From Dimorphilus gyrociliatus (taxonomy: Eukaryota; Annelida; Polychaeta; Dinophilidae), in the NCBI GenBank assembly GCA_904063045.1, contig CAJFCJ010000026.1, positions 1 to 64,000 on the forward strand: a stretch of 64,000 nucleotides of DNA, in the 5' to 3' direction. Below the pieces are notes generated by a model, which was not told where the DNA came from, did not search any database, and worked only from the letters and a program-made list of their open reading frames with translations. Position 1 is the stretch's first letter, and every line of letters starts with the position of its first letter. The translations under genes and the position numbers were made by a program. Shown here piece after piece: positions 47,364 through 60,128 of this stretch.

Positions 47364-50300
47364 GCGAAAGAGAAGTGTTTTGCTGTTTTTAATCAATATA
47401 AATAAATAAAAAAAACAACAAATAGAGGAAAATATCAGATAGAAAGATAGCTAGATAGATGAAGCTTAAAAATAATAGATAATATAGTGTATATATATAT
47501 ATATATATATAAAAACTATTTTATTTGCATTTGGGCTTATTTACATTATTATTATATTGAGATATTTATTGATCAATATTACTTTCCTTTTTTAAATCAT
47601 AAAATCATAGACATATAAAATATATATATATATAATATATATACTATATATATCAATTAATGAAAAACCAAAAACAAAGAAAAACATTAGTATAAAAAGA
47701 AAATTATTATTTTTTTGTTCTATCAAACATCCCTTCTTCGCTCTTTTCTTTTCTTCCCTCCCTCCCTCCCTCCCTCTCTAATTAACAAAAAAGTATGCAA
47801 GTATAAACATTTAATTATTACTTATTTAACAGAGAGAAAGATTATACAACAATAAAAATGGGAATCGAGTAAAACGTATACTTTTATGCATTTTTCTGTT
47901 GATCTTTTCATATTAAAATTAATCATAAGTTTCTCTTTCTAAATATTAATCTTTATAGAGTATTTGTTCTATTTTTCAAAAATGTCATTTTTTATGCAAT
48001 ATTGATATTTTAATTAAGTGTTACATATTAATTAATAAAATATAAGACAAAACTTTCCGGTTATCCTAAAATAATTAGTTAGGAAATAATGAAGTAGTTT
48101 TTATGTGGTTGCTTTAGTAATTTAATTATATAACTCAGCAAGAGCATTAGAAACATTTTTTAGTCTAGTATTTACATTGACATTAAGCAAGTGACGCTGT
48201 CATTCAAGATAATGTTGGAAAAGAAACAAAAAAAGACATTTAGTAATTTATCACATATAATCCGAAGCTAGAATCTTTATTTAAATTGTTCTTTTTGTCT
48301 TTGTTTTTTTTTATACAGTAGTCCTTTTAATAATATATGAGCTATTCTTATAGGATCATCTGCGGTATAATTATAGATGGTAAATAAAGAAAATTATATA
48401 AATGGTCACTATGAACAAAATTTTATATAAAAAGTTTCTGTTTTTCTTTCTTTTATAACTAAGAATTTTTGATTTTCATTTTTTTTCCTTAAAAATAAAT
48501 AATTCCACACCATTTAAAAGAATAATAATAATGAAATATTAAGAGAGAAAAAAGAATATCATAGAAAGGAATAGAAAAAGCCGGACAAATTAATTATTTA
48601 TAGAAATATAAAAAATAATTAAAAATAAATCTGATTTGTTTCTGAGATTTCAAAAAAATAGAAGAAAATATAAATAAATGAAAGTTAAATTATAGATATA
48701 TAAATCAACAGTACCATAAGTTGAAGTACTTGTTGAACAAGCAAACTTTAAGGAGCTTCGAAATGTACCTGATAAACAAGATCACTATAGGTAGCGAAAA
48801 AAAAAGTCAACTAGAAAAAAGACAACGAATCAAGAGAACACTGTCAACTAATGCGATAAAACTATACGTAATTACTTTTTTTAAAAATTCAATTGAATAC
48901 AAATTATACTCACTCCATGCAGCACCACTTATCGATCCAACCATCCCCGTAATAGTATTACTTTGAACGGATCTAAAAGGATTTACAACTTGATGCTTAT
49001 AAAGTTTTACATTGATAGGATATAGTTCAACTTCATTTTTATATTGTCCAACAATTACCTTATTTGTTTAAAGAAAAAAAAGAAATAAAGTTTGATTATT
49101 AAATGTAAAACAGTGTTTAAAAGTGAGTATATTACCGATCTTGGCAATGCCGGCTGGCCATTGTACCAGCTATGAAAAGCTCTCCATATTGCATCTGGTA
49201 CAAGCTTAAAATCAGTATCCTTCTGCAAATTTTTCCTCAACAGACCGCCCTCATTGGTAAGCGTAGCAACTTTAATCGTATTATTACTTAACACGATTCC
49301 TGAATTATCAATTGCTCCCGGTTTCTGACCTAATGTATAATTAACTCCTCGCTTTTGTATATGAGGAGATGGTGACGGAGAGTGATGATGCAATTCCGGA
49401 GTTGGCCGATAAGACTTTCCCAGTACGGACGACTCTTCATCGATACTCGATGATTTCCTGTGTTTAAACGGCTTAGAGTTGCTTCGTTTGGTGGACGGAC
49501 TTTCAGAAAAGTCATTTGTTATAATCTCAGGCTGAAAAAGATAACATCGATTTAGATAAAAAATATTTTTTAAACGTATAAATAATATTATAAACCTTAT
49601 TTTTGACATAACACTGCCATTGTTCCCACCATGAGCTACCAATTAGATAAATACATTGACCGGCTTGCAAACCCTTTCGCTCTTCTCTACGAAGCCACCC
49701 TCTGCAATTAACGTATACACATATATATATTTTTCATTAAAAAATATTTGAAAAGAATTACTAAACGCACTCAATAACACGCCTTTCTTGTTCTTTATTC
49801 TCAGGCTTTAGACCCAAAACAACGTGGCATATCTGTAACAGAGAGAGAGAGAGAGAAAAAATCATTAAAAAGAAATAAAAGCAGAAAATAATGTAGAACA
49901 AGACAGACGAATTGCATTGACGAAAAAAGAAGGCAACCCCATTTTCTAATCAATTGAATAATTACACATTTATTTCTAAAATAAGACTTTTACCTGAAAT
50001 AACAATTCCAAGAAGTAAGATGATGTATTATCACATCCTTTAGAAGCTGTCCATAGAAGATATTCATCTTGCGTAATAAAACCATCCTAAAAAGTAAAAA
50101 AAAAAAAAGAATTAGTGATAAACTATCGTCTTAATTACATATATTGAAAGGATATATTGATTAGTTAATTAATGAGGCGACTTTTGTATAATATTAATAT
50201 ACCCACAATATATATGATGTGTTTATAAGTAGAATTATTTATATAATAAATATATATATATATATATTTATTATAAATTATAAGAGATATAAATAGTATA

Positions 50301-52038
50301 GAATAAATTATGAACTAAGATATACTATAAGTTTAAATGGTAAAATGTATGAGATATATTATTTGAGATCTTTTATTCTTTTCTCCCTTTACTAAAGTAT
50401 TATGCTGAATAATCACGTATTTCTAAAGTATTCTCTTGAGGATATACTGTATATAATAGGGGTTAATTAACCTTGAGTTTTTTTTTTGGGTAAAATAGGG
50501 AAATAGTTTAAAAATAATTTTACTCCGTGACGTTCATCTTAATAGATATTATACTCTTGTCTTTACAAACCTTATCACCATCGTATTCCTTTAAAATATC
50601 ACTTGCTATATCTTCTTTATTTCTATTATTTTTAGAATTAAGATTACGATATTCAATATCCGTACAATTCTCTTCTCGAATCTTTTCCATGGCGATAAGC
50701 ATATCTGTTATTTCTTCATGACCAAGAAAACCATTTTGATCGGTATCGAACACTTTAAAGCAGACTATAATACAAAAAAAAAAAAATACAGTCAATATAT
50801 TATATGTATGTAAATGTAGAACAAAATAGAGATTATTATAGATTTAAAAACACTTACATCTTTGACGTTCTAATTCCGGACCTCGGCAACAAGCCGATAT
50901 GCCGCAAGCCATTTCCTTAAAGTCAATATGATTGTCGTGATTCTCGTCGAAAGCATTAAACAATCCTGAAAAAAAAAGGACAATATGATGAGTATTAGAT
51001 TGTAAATCTTTTAATCCTCTTTTGACGAATATACAGTTTTCATACGTGGTTTTTACCTTCGCAAATGTTAGGTGGAAATGGCGGGCATACAACAGGTCTC
51101 AGCGTTTCCAAATCAAATCGACCAGTTTGGCTTTGATTTTTTAATTGCCAGTAACGTTTTTCCAATTCAACAACTTCATGTTCGAATAGATGAGTTACAT
51201 TTGTTAATGTTTGATAAAATGTAGGAGTGTTATCATTTGATGATAAAATATTCGGATGAGGTTCTTTAAATAACCATCTTGACATCGAGGTAGCTTCTGG
51301 ATATTTTAATTGCCACTCTTTAAATTCTTCATACGTTACGCGGTCCTTTGAAAGAGAAGAATTGTATTTAAAAATTTTTCACGTAAAAAAAAATCAACAA
51401 AAACAATAATTACTGATTTTAATAAATGGCAGAGTTCTTCTGGTGTTCGAATATTCCCTTCTGTAGCCATAACTAATGCGTCCATTTCTTCTTTTTGAAT
51501 ATATGTTCCACTTTCATTTGCGTATAATGTGAATAGAACTATTAAGTGTAAAGTTTAGTTTTAAATGTATTTCATAATTATTTAAAATCTTACATCTAAC
51601 TCTCTCCTCTTGATTTCCATAGCATATCAATGCCAATCCACAAATCAAGTCTTTATAGGCCAAACCTCTAGAACCTCCACCCAAAATCGCATATATCCGC
51701 TGTTTAATAATTTAAATCAACAGTTAATCATTAATTTTATAAACAAGATAAGTATCAAATATATGACTAAACATACGTCAGCTAATCGACTTGGTACTGT
51801 TTCTCCTAAGACATCCTTCATAAAACTTGTTTTAGGCATCAAGCCATGTACAGTAGGGCAGCGTTTGAAAGCCTCTTTTAGATGAATACATTCCTTTTCT
51901 TGAACTAATTTAAGAAAAAGGCAGATATGTAGTTGCAAAACAATGTTATCGTAAATGATTACTCCATCGATCGTACTTACTTTTTTTTGACGCCTCATCA
52001 TATGTTATAAAGGCGAATTTAGAATCTCTACCTCCCAT
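44218..52038 (-). CDS. USP32: Ubiquitin carboxyl-terminal hydrolase 32 orthologue, 1430 aa
   Basis: Nineteen minus-strand exons agree in phase: 52038-51981, 51904-51777, 51699-51594, 51538-51414, 51345-51057, 50965-50858, 50764-50571, 50086-49994, 49832-49771, 49701-49596, 49531-49136, 49058-48914, 47192-47032, 46931-46844, 46776-46451, 46384-45884, 45798-44656, 44566-44474 and 44388-44218. Order: N-terminal EF-hand-like region; EF-hands ([36 protein letters not shown]); DUSP domain ([14 protein letters not shown] ... ALPRS); ubiquitin-like region; split UBP domain with Cys box [14 protein letters not shown] and His box GGHYVSYAK. The C-terminus is CTVM, a CaaX prenylation box; vertebrate USP32 also ends in a CaaX. 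It is shorter than human (about 1604) because the low-complexity insert before the His box is missing. Human USP32 is a Golgi/endosome deubiquitinase. The 1.7-kb intron at 47193-48913 is the only large one. Confidence 0.95.
47193..48913. other. Large USP32 intron, repeat-rich
   Basis: 1.7 kb, far longer than the other introns of the gene. It contains TA arrays at about 47338-47362 and 47490-47510, a CCCT repeat at about 47755-47776 and homopolymers. No nested gene supported. Confidence 0.5.
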
Positions 52039-52263
52039 CTTTTACTGCGTCTGTCAATAAAGAGTAACCGAATGCTTATCGTCTGAATGTGAAACAGTAG
52101 GTATCTCGCGCGGATTCGCCATATTTTCCGTCAGTCCTAAGTTTCTCGCGAATTTACGTAAAATCTCGCCAAATAGTCCGGTTCGTATTCATCTCTGCGA
52201 TCGCAGTGAGCGCCATCTTCAGGCAGGGTAAAGAAAAGTACATTTCCGCATAGGGCCGAGAAG
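52039..52263. promoter_or_regulatory. 225-bp bidirectional promoter of USP32 and the Ig gene
   Basis: The start codons at 52038 (-) and 52264 (+) are divergent with only 225 bases between. The segment is much richer in GC than its flanks and holds two TCTCGCG motifs (about 52105 and 52145), two GCCAT-type sites (gccatatt, gccatctt) and gatcgcagtgagcgcc. TCTCGCGA is a known core-promoter element in animals. No TATA box seen. Confidence 0.6.
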
Positions 52264-55200
52264 ATGACGTTTTTGGCATATAGGATCCTGGTCTCTTTAG
52301 CTATTTTCAGTTTTTGTATAAAACGTGAGTTTGTAAATATTACTTAAATGTATTTGGTTTCCGCAAATGTTTCCTTACTCTATTGTATAATAATAATTTA
52401 AACGACAGTATTAAAAAACGTCTTAGGACGTAACCGCCGTAGTGTACGCCATTTTGTTTAATCCAACGTTCCTCTAGGAGAGGCGTCTAATCACCTTATT
52501 CTTGTGTCAATTGTCGAGTACCCATTGCATAATTTTGTGGAAAATCAATGTTGATTACCGGACTACGCGCGCAAATTAATTGGCGCGTAAATTGAACTAA
52601 ATAAATGTAGATTAAAATAACAGTCCATGTGCTAATGTTGATTTACTTGCATGCACCAGTGTATCTTGTATCTTGTAAAAAGTAACATTTGAGTGTAAGA
52701 TGCATAATAAATTGGCTCACTCGAAGATAAGTTGCGCTTATCTCTTTCCGATTACAAAAACCGATGAGGAATATGATAAAAAAAAAAGAAACACTGGATA
52801 AAATACTACTGGAAAATAAAGTTATAAAAGGTGGGCACTGATGCATGCTTTTAACGGGCGGATATAAAAGAGAGTAAAACGAAAAAATCAATTTATATTT
52901 AATTTATAACAAATTATTTGACGCTTAACTGGCTAAAATTTAACCTTTTGTATTCGCCCACATCATATTAATTTTTTTACGTTTGTAGTAAACTCATAGC
53001 ATGATAATAATTCATTTAATTAAGTTTATAAGTTTAGAATATAAATATCAAACTGTTTCGTTAGAGTAAATCAGCTTCATACTCAAATCGTGAAGATTAA
53101 TAAAGAAAAGTGCTTATAATCCGGAACTAATTTATTAATGGCTCTGGTAAACTTACCAAGATATCTTTTATCTTAGGAAAAGTATGTTTAGAGTCGTAGT
53201 CTCATAGTCTCATTATATACAGTATATAGGCTATGTAATAAAATCCAGATGTGGAAGAAAGAAAATGTATTCTTCTTTTGTAGATGAAGAGAAACAAGTC
53301 AATAAACGTAGAAAGTGTTATTTATTCATTATCGGTTCTACCCCCTTTTTTTTTTTTTTTCTATCATCCCATTCCATTTAGATTGTGGTGCTCCCATTAT
53401 TATCCCATTTCTTATACGGCTGACATTCACTAATGAAACGTTTTACAGAGGTTTCGAGTGGAAAGTATGACGAAGCCAGAAAAAATGATTTCACGCCAAA
53501 ATTTACAACTGTGAGCGTTAATGGCAAAGAAGTACAAAATGGAGGAGGGAAAATTTTCTTTTTAAAGAAAGGCGACAATGTTGAATTGACTTGTAAGTGT
53601 GGCGAAAAAGACCAATATGGGCAGTTGGGTTTCTCGATTAATCAAAAGATAAGCAATACTGATAATTATACAACGGACATTGCTTTGGACGAGAGTCTCA
53701 TTGTTGACTTAAAAAGAACGTATTCATACGATTATACATCTACCGCATCTGATAACATCTTGAAATTAACTATTCGTAAGCTCAATTTTCCTTTTTGTTT
53801 TCTTAACTATATAATCACCATTCGCGGTTGGTTGCGTATCTGTTCAGTAAGTGCAAATAAATTCTAAAGGCCTACTCCCATTGACAATTGAACAAAGCGC
53901 TTGAATGCTTGGGGGTCTCAATCTTACCGTTACAGAGATCGATTTTCGTGGGAATAATCGGAAAATTTTTAATACTACTTACTCGTATTGCATAGAATAG
54001 CGTGTTTTATTGGGCAATATAAAGATATTCCGCTCTTTTATAAATAGAATAATTAAAAAGTAGTAGAAATTGCAAACGATTCAAATATTTTCTTTTCTTT
54101 CTTTTCTCTAGCTCTGATGGAATATGAAGATAGTGGAAATTATATATGTCGAAACCGACTGACAACAGTTAGTGGCCATATTGATGACGTGATAAAATTG
54201 GCAGTATTAAGTATGAACTTTTTCTTTAATCAAACAAATCATTAGTCAGTTTATATAATTTATATTATAGTGAAAAGGGAATAATTTTATCTTTAGGAAA
54301 AAGGCTAAATGTTAGAGTAAATTGATTTTCGCTCGAGTTAAAGGGATCCCGTTTACCTTCATTAACTTTGATAAATGGGTTCTAAAATATAGATTATTAA
54401 GTAATTTATATAAGATACTATAGGAATAACGTATAAGGTCCATTAAGGGAGTTAATGACTAGCCAAATCGATTTTCTAAAAATTTCTGTCACACTAAATG
54501 CAGCACTCATCCCACAGATAATGAAGAGTCCCTTCGTTTCATTGCAAATGGACAAGAACTATCTAATACTCTGGAAATATCGGAAAAAAATCTCAATTCA
54601 AATGTCAATTTTACGTGCGGAACGATTAGCTTCCCAAAACCGAGTATAACTATTTATCAAACGGTCAAAGGAAATAAGAAAGCTCTACCAAACTTGAAAG
54701 TAGCTATAGATAATGAGATTGTAAAATCCAACAAAAACAAATATTATTCATCGATTTTCGACACGGCCGTTTATGTAATTCATAAATTATCGGCTGACGA
54801 TTACGATACAGAATTTGGGTGTGAATCGGTAAATGCTGGTCCCGATACTAAAAAATATAAAAATATCAGGATAGAATTACCAGATGGCGAACCGATTATC
54901 ATTTTTGAAAATATGGAAAACGATGTTAAAACCGTTACAATATCTAAGGAAAATACTCAATATATCGCCGTATTTCATGTTTTATCAAAAACGTCCGTAA
55001 GCGGACATATCATGCTTAAATCAAAGGATAGTCGACAAGATAGCTTTAATGTCACAATTGTGAGAAAGGTAGTTTTATTTCTGTGAACTTACGATATTTC
55101 TATTAAACAACGGTTTTATTTTTTTTTTTTAAAAAAAAGTTGGAAGGAAACAAATTTGAATTAACTATACGAATACCAAGCTTGCAGGAGTGGCATTTAG

Positions 55201-55468
55201 TAGCGGATGGTATGCTACATGTTACAAATGATAGAGGTACAACAACAGAGAAAATACAATTGGATCGTAGTGAGTAAATCGTTGTTTTAATTAATAAAAG
55301 TGTTTTTCTTTTATTTACAAATACCGTTTTCAAATGCCATGTTGAAAATTCTTTTATTATTTTATTACAGAAGATTCAGGTCCAGTAAAAGGAGTTGGTG
55401 GAAAAATACAATTTTATTGGATTTCAATATTTGCAACCTACTGTTTGTTTTTATTAATAGCTGTTTAA
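52264..55468 (+). CDS. Immunoglobulin-domain surface protein 1, 421 aa
   Basis: Exons 52264-52324, 53449-53775, 54112-54210, 54518-55068, 55140-55269 and 55371-55468; inter-domain junctions are phase 1. The first exon is a signal peptide (MTFLAYRILVSLAIFSF). Ig domain 1 has ELTCKC and the Y-x-x-x-GNYIC signature; domain 2 has NFTCGT and DDYDTEFGCES. A third Ig-like segment (TVTISKENTQY ... VTNDRGTTTE) lacks the canonical cysteines. The last exon is a spacer plus a hydrophobic tail ending ATYCLFLLIAV with no cytoplasmic residues, which fits a GPI-anchor signal. The role is probably cell adhesion or recognition; I cannot name the family. The 54518 acceptor is inferred from phase. It resembles the next gene and is probably its tandem copy. 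Confidence 0.75.
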
Positions 55469-56133
55469 TGAAGCGTTTTAAATACTGTCCTCCATTTTTT
55501 TTCTCTCTTTTTAAATTTTCGTCTGATATACAGTATTTTACTGATATATTCTTTATAGACGTTATTTATTATTTCACAAATGGTTTATTAATATTTTTTT
55601 TTTTTACGATTTGTACAAATGCACCAATGAACTTTATATTACTATGCGAATTTTAGGGCCTAAAATAATTTAAAGTTAAATACCTTGAAAAGGTCACATA
55701 CAATTAATGTTTTATTCTTTATTAATTCTTTTTTTTTATGTTTTATGTTGAAAAGTCTTAAGATTTGTTATTATTATTATTTTCGTATTATTTTAGACCC
55801 TAATTACAACTTTTTTGTCACTCTTATTTCCAATCGTAAAAAATACTTGAATAGCGTCTACTTTTTACTTCTTTTTATTTGAAAAAAAAGCAAACAACAT
55901 CAAAGTGTATTTATTCGTATAGAATACACAGAAAAACTTTTTTTTTAGTTCAATGTTTATCCATTTTGTTTGACGGCGGTGGTACACTTCGACAAAGATG
56001 ATTATTAGCTAATTAAGTCATCAGTGATCTTTGTTATAGTTTTGCGGAAACAATTTCCCACCTTTCCTCCTCTCTCTCTCTCATATAACTGCTATTCGTT
56101 GTAAATATTAATTAATTTTTCATTGTTATTCAG
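55469..56133. other. Spacer between the two Ig genes
   Basis: 665 T-rich bases. I looked for a signal-peptide exon in phase 1 for the second Ig gene and found none convincing. It ends in cattgttattcag, an acceptor. Confidence 0.4.
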
Positions 56134-57853
56134 GATCGCTTCAACTATCATTGCAATTGAAAACGAACATAGACAAGGAGGAACAGCATTTTTTGGATTT
56201 GAAAAGTTCTAATTTATCATTAATCGAAATTATATGCGAAGCACAAATATCCGACGAAGATAAAAAGTCATTAAAGAATTTTGTGATAGCTAAAAAAGTA
56301 AGTCATGTACGCTATTAAAGATAAATATAGTAATTATTCTAAATTGCTTTGTTTAATTAGTGCCTTCCAGCTGGTAAGGATGGTAAATGCATTTTAGATA
56401 AAACAGAGGATATTTCTGCCGGCGAAGTGTTTGTCGCTATGCAAGGCAACACTTATAATACGCCGGCGAGATATTCGCTTATAGGCGATGAGGACAACAC
56501 GGACAATACTTTACGAGAGGTTTTGGTTATCGATAGTGAGTTAAAAAATATATCTTGTACGAGCATCTCTTGTATCGTTTTTAATTACAGAGCCTCAACC
56601 AGAAGATGGAGGCACATACCAATGTAAAATACCTCGTGTAGTGAATCCTTTAACTGCTAGTGCAACTATACCAATCTATTGTATGTTATCCCACATGTTT
56701 TTTACTTGTCTTCATTTAATTTGATTATTAATTAGACCCTAAAGAAACATTTTCAATGAAAGTAAGACCCGGAACTAGCTCTGACAAGATGTATCTTTAT
56801 GAATCATACAATGAAGAAGAGAGTCTAATTGCAGACGAAAATGATAAATTTATAATTGATTGCTCAATAACTAAAACATTTCCGCTTCATGAGATCGATG
56901 TTCTTATTGACGATAAACCAATGTCTGAGGCACAAATGGGAAAAACAAAATATAAAACATTTCGCACATTGAAAGACGGCGTTCACGTGGGTTTCTTTTA
57001 TTTTTTTTTACAATAGAAATTCTTTAGCACCCTTTTACTAAAAATATTAAATATTTTCATTTTTAGGTGTCGCTTTATAGTAGCAGTAGAGAGGTGACAA
57101 TACCTTTTAAATACGAATATGATGGAAAGTCAATAAAGTGCGCAGCCTACGTAAAAGGGGCTAGAGAACAAAGCTTAATAACAGTGGGTGTTAAAGTTGG
57201 AATTCAAAGCTGTACGTATACTATATAAAAACTAAATATTTTAGATTTTTTCTGTTATTATTATTTATTATTCTAGATAAACCGAAATTCATCTGCGACT
57301 CTGTCCAATATGCCGAAAGTAACACTAAAAATTGGAAACTAAAATGTCAAGTGATCTCAAAGCCTTCAATTAGAGAAGAAACAGCCAAATTTGCTTATAC
57401 TTACGATATAACAAGGGGAAAAGCGAATTTTAGTCTGGGACGAATCGATAACTTTGCTGGTCATTATATAGCAGAACTAAAGCAGGTTAGAGAATTTGTC
57501 AGTCAACTATTCAATTATTTACTATAATACTTATTTAATTTAAATAGATTGAGAATAATTTATATGAAATGATATTAAGAATAACGCGAGTAACGAGGAG
57601 AGCCTATACTGATTATTATTTTGAAATTGCTAATCAGAGAGGAAAAACAGTTAAACATATTGTACTTAAGAAAACGAAAGTTTCTAAAAGAGGTAGTTAA
57701 TTTTCCACCTAATAATCTACTTTTTTTATCCTTTAAGTAATTAGTTTTTTTTTTTCTTTTGCAGTTCTAATGAATGACAATGGGTCTACAAGATCAAATT
57801 ACAGTTTTAAGTGTATCCTATTTCTAGTCACTATGCTGTTTGCTATGCAGTAG
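56134..57853 (+). CDS. Immunoglobulin-domain surface protein 2 (first exon not found)
   Basis: Exons 56134-56297, 56361-56535, 56591-56680, 56736-56986, 57067-57211, 57277-57485, 57548-57692 and 57765-57853 agree in phase. Three Ig-like domains: the first has EIICEAQ and EDGGTYQCKI; the second has FIIDCSIT and SIKCAAY; the third starts NWKLKCQVIS and includes YFEIANQRGKT, like the cysteine-poor third domain of the gene upstream. The last exon ends in a hydrophobic tail (CILFLVTMLFAMQ), again GPI-like. No signal-peptide exon is visible upstream. The 56134 exon is compatible in phase with exon 55140-55269 of gene 1, so the two could also form one longer transcript with an alternative terminal exon at 55371. 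Confidence 0.65.
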
Positions 57854-58300
57854 AGTTGTGGTTTTAAAACATTCAGCTTACAATGAAGATAAAAAAATCG
57901 GTAGAGTACTTGTTTTCAATGTCATCCATTTTTGTTTAAATTTATAACATTTGCTATGAAGAATGATGTTTTAGATTGATTATACTCGATGTTTATATAT
58001 AAAGCCTCCGACCTTTTAAACACCAACGTTTCTTTTATCGTTTGTTGATTTTTACAGGCTTGCTGTGTATTCTTTTTTATGCATCAACGATTGAATTTTT
58101 CAGTATTATTTTTTCATTATCATTGTCAAAGTAAAAGTTAAAAGGAAGAAGCAACTTCCTCTCTCCCGTCTTCCGAGACTCACGCACTTTTATACCTTAT
58201 TCAATTAGCTACAATCATCTCACGATAGCAAAATAATTATAGAAACCTTTAAAGAAGGAATCATTTTGTAAAAAAAATTCTTAAAAAAGACATATATACA

Positions 58301-58343
<43 letters not shown>

Positions 58344-59032
58344 CTGTATATAATATTCTCTTTGGTGAAGAGATTTTTTGATAGCGTTATTGCATTTATT
58401 AGAGACTTTTGCTGAAAAATATTTGAAATCTAATTTCAAATATTCCCTTTTTAGTCTTCAATAGGAGATTATTAACGAAACGAAATATAGAAAGATGTGG
58501 ACAAATGGCATTTAGTTACAAACTAAACAAACATTAATTTTAAAGTCGTTTTGTTCCTTTTCCTTTTTGTTTTTTGTACTGAAATATAAATTTTAATATT
58601 TTATTTATTTAAATGATATTAGACTGGTAAAAACTCTGCTGAAAAATCTAGTTAACTAGTCATTTAAATTATAACGGTATTTAAAAGTTCGGAGACATTG
58701 TGTTCATTATTAATTCCATTTTCAGTGTGCTGTTTTATAATTAAACAAAACAAAATATGCTAATGTTTGCCAAATTTGAAACCCTATTAGTATTCATTAT
58801 CGTCTTGATTGTATCGAAGACATTTAATTTTTAGGAACGAATGTAGAATATTTTCCGAGTGTGTGTGTGTGTGTATGTGTTTATCATTAGATAGAATTCA
58901 TCAATTTGAAATTCATCCTATTAAAATTTCAGTTGTTTTAATAAATAGATAATTTTAAAATGAGTTTATTAAGGGTAACATATGGTAATAGTCGGATGAT
59001 TAATTAAAACGCTCAGTTTTTCAACTAATGTG
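57854..59032. other. Intergenic DNA before the K2P channel
   Basis: 3' flank of the Ig gene and 5' leader of the channel. It contains the TA array at 58291-58354 and a GT repeat at about 58860-58875. A short uORF (ATG 58960) and an acceptor-like aaaatttcag (ending 58932) precede the channel start. Confidence 0.45.
58291..58354. repeat. (TA)n array flanked on both sides by CTGTA/TACAG caps
   Basis: catatatacagtatat leads into about 36 bases of TA and then tttatactgtatataat, an imperfect inverted arrangement that could form a long hairpin or cruciform. Confidence 0.85.
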
Positions 59033-60128
59033 ATGGATAAAGCCAATGCTGAAATGTCTCGAAGTGAAACTTTAACGAGTTGGGGATTATTTCTTCTCTT
59101 TATTCTTTTATTATCGTATGTAACGATAGGAGCGTATAGTTTCTCAGTTTTGGAATACGATAGGGAGTACAACGGTTTAGAAGATTCGAGAAATTTTACA
59201 TCGACTTGGCTAAGTAAGATTAATAATCCACGTTTAATTTTTTCGGTGAATACATGAAAGAAATTTTCTAGGTAACCATCAATCATGTGTGGAACCTGAA
59301 GACTTGAGCAAATTAGTGAAAAGGATTATACAGGATTACAGAACGGGAGTTTTAGCCTCGCCTGCAGCAAATAAAACGGTTGATGCTGGTTTCAACTGGG
59401 AATTTAGATCGGCAATACTCTTTGCCGAAACCGTAATAACGACAATTGGTTATGGACATTTATTTCCCTCAACAACAGCTGGTCGTGTGTTTTGTATCTT
59501 TTATGCAGCGTTTGGTATACCGTTAACTGGAATATTTTTAAGCGAGTTGGGCAAACGGATGGCATGCATATCCATAAATTGTTACGTTCTCATTGCCACC
59601 AAGGTATTTAAAACCAGACCGTTTGATCCATCCCAATCTACTGCTCATCTGTCTGCAATACTTGTTATACTTTTTCCTTTTAGTATCCTTACTTTCATTA
59701 TTATAAGTGCCGCCGCTATATACGTCTCGGAAGGTTGGACTTATTTCGAGGCATTGTATTTTTGTGTTATAACTATGACAACTATTGGTTTTGGAGATCT
59801 TGTACCTCATAAGAGGTACAGATATATAGCTACGGCGTGGATTTTTTGTGGTTTGGCATGCTTTTCAACTTGTATTAATCTATCGTTAAGATACGCAAGT
59901 TTAATTTCATCCTCAACAAGTTTGTGGATAAAAATCAAAACTACTCTGAAGCTAACAAAAATTGATAAAAGCAAACCTCTATACCACGATAAGTCTATGC
60001 AAACTGATGATTTAGGCTATTTAAGCTCAAAGGTTAATCTTGCTTTGAGAGTTGAGCATCGTGATCTTGCCTCGGCTTCAGATATAATAAATGATAAACA
60101 AAAGGCTATCAACACCATTGCAAGCTAA
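59033..60128 (+). CDS. Two-pore-domain potassium channel (TWIK/TASK type), 345 aa
   Basis: Exons 59033-59213 and 59272-60128, joined in phase 1. TM1 (WGLFLLFILLLSYVTIG) is followed by the extracellular cap with a Cys (NHQSCVEP) and N-glycosylation sites. P1 carries TTIGYG (117-122), then GIPLTG in TM2; TM3 follows, P2 carries TTIGFG (230-235), then TM4 and a cytosolic tail of about 80 residues ending INTIAS. The layout is diagnostic of K2P leak channels, which set resting potential as dimers. The single intron in a large coding region contrasts with neighbours. The last 36 codons overlap the last exon of the tetraspanin on the other strand. Which K2P subfamily cannot be decided by eye. Confidence 0.93.

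Noticed and set aside
47217-47405. Plus-strand frame inside a USP32 intron
   Set aside because: Made of TA-repeat codons; no splice or promoter evidence.
55300-55882. Plus-strand Phe/Tyr-rich frames between the Ig genes
   Set aside because: T-rich sequence gives chance openness; tested as a signal-peptide exon for the second Ig gene, but no donor in the right phase was found.
59538-59810. Minus-strand frame within the K2P gene
   Set aside because: Unlike the 60017-60124 exon, it has no splice sites and no similarity to the tetraspanin; a shadow of the channel coding sequence.
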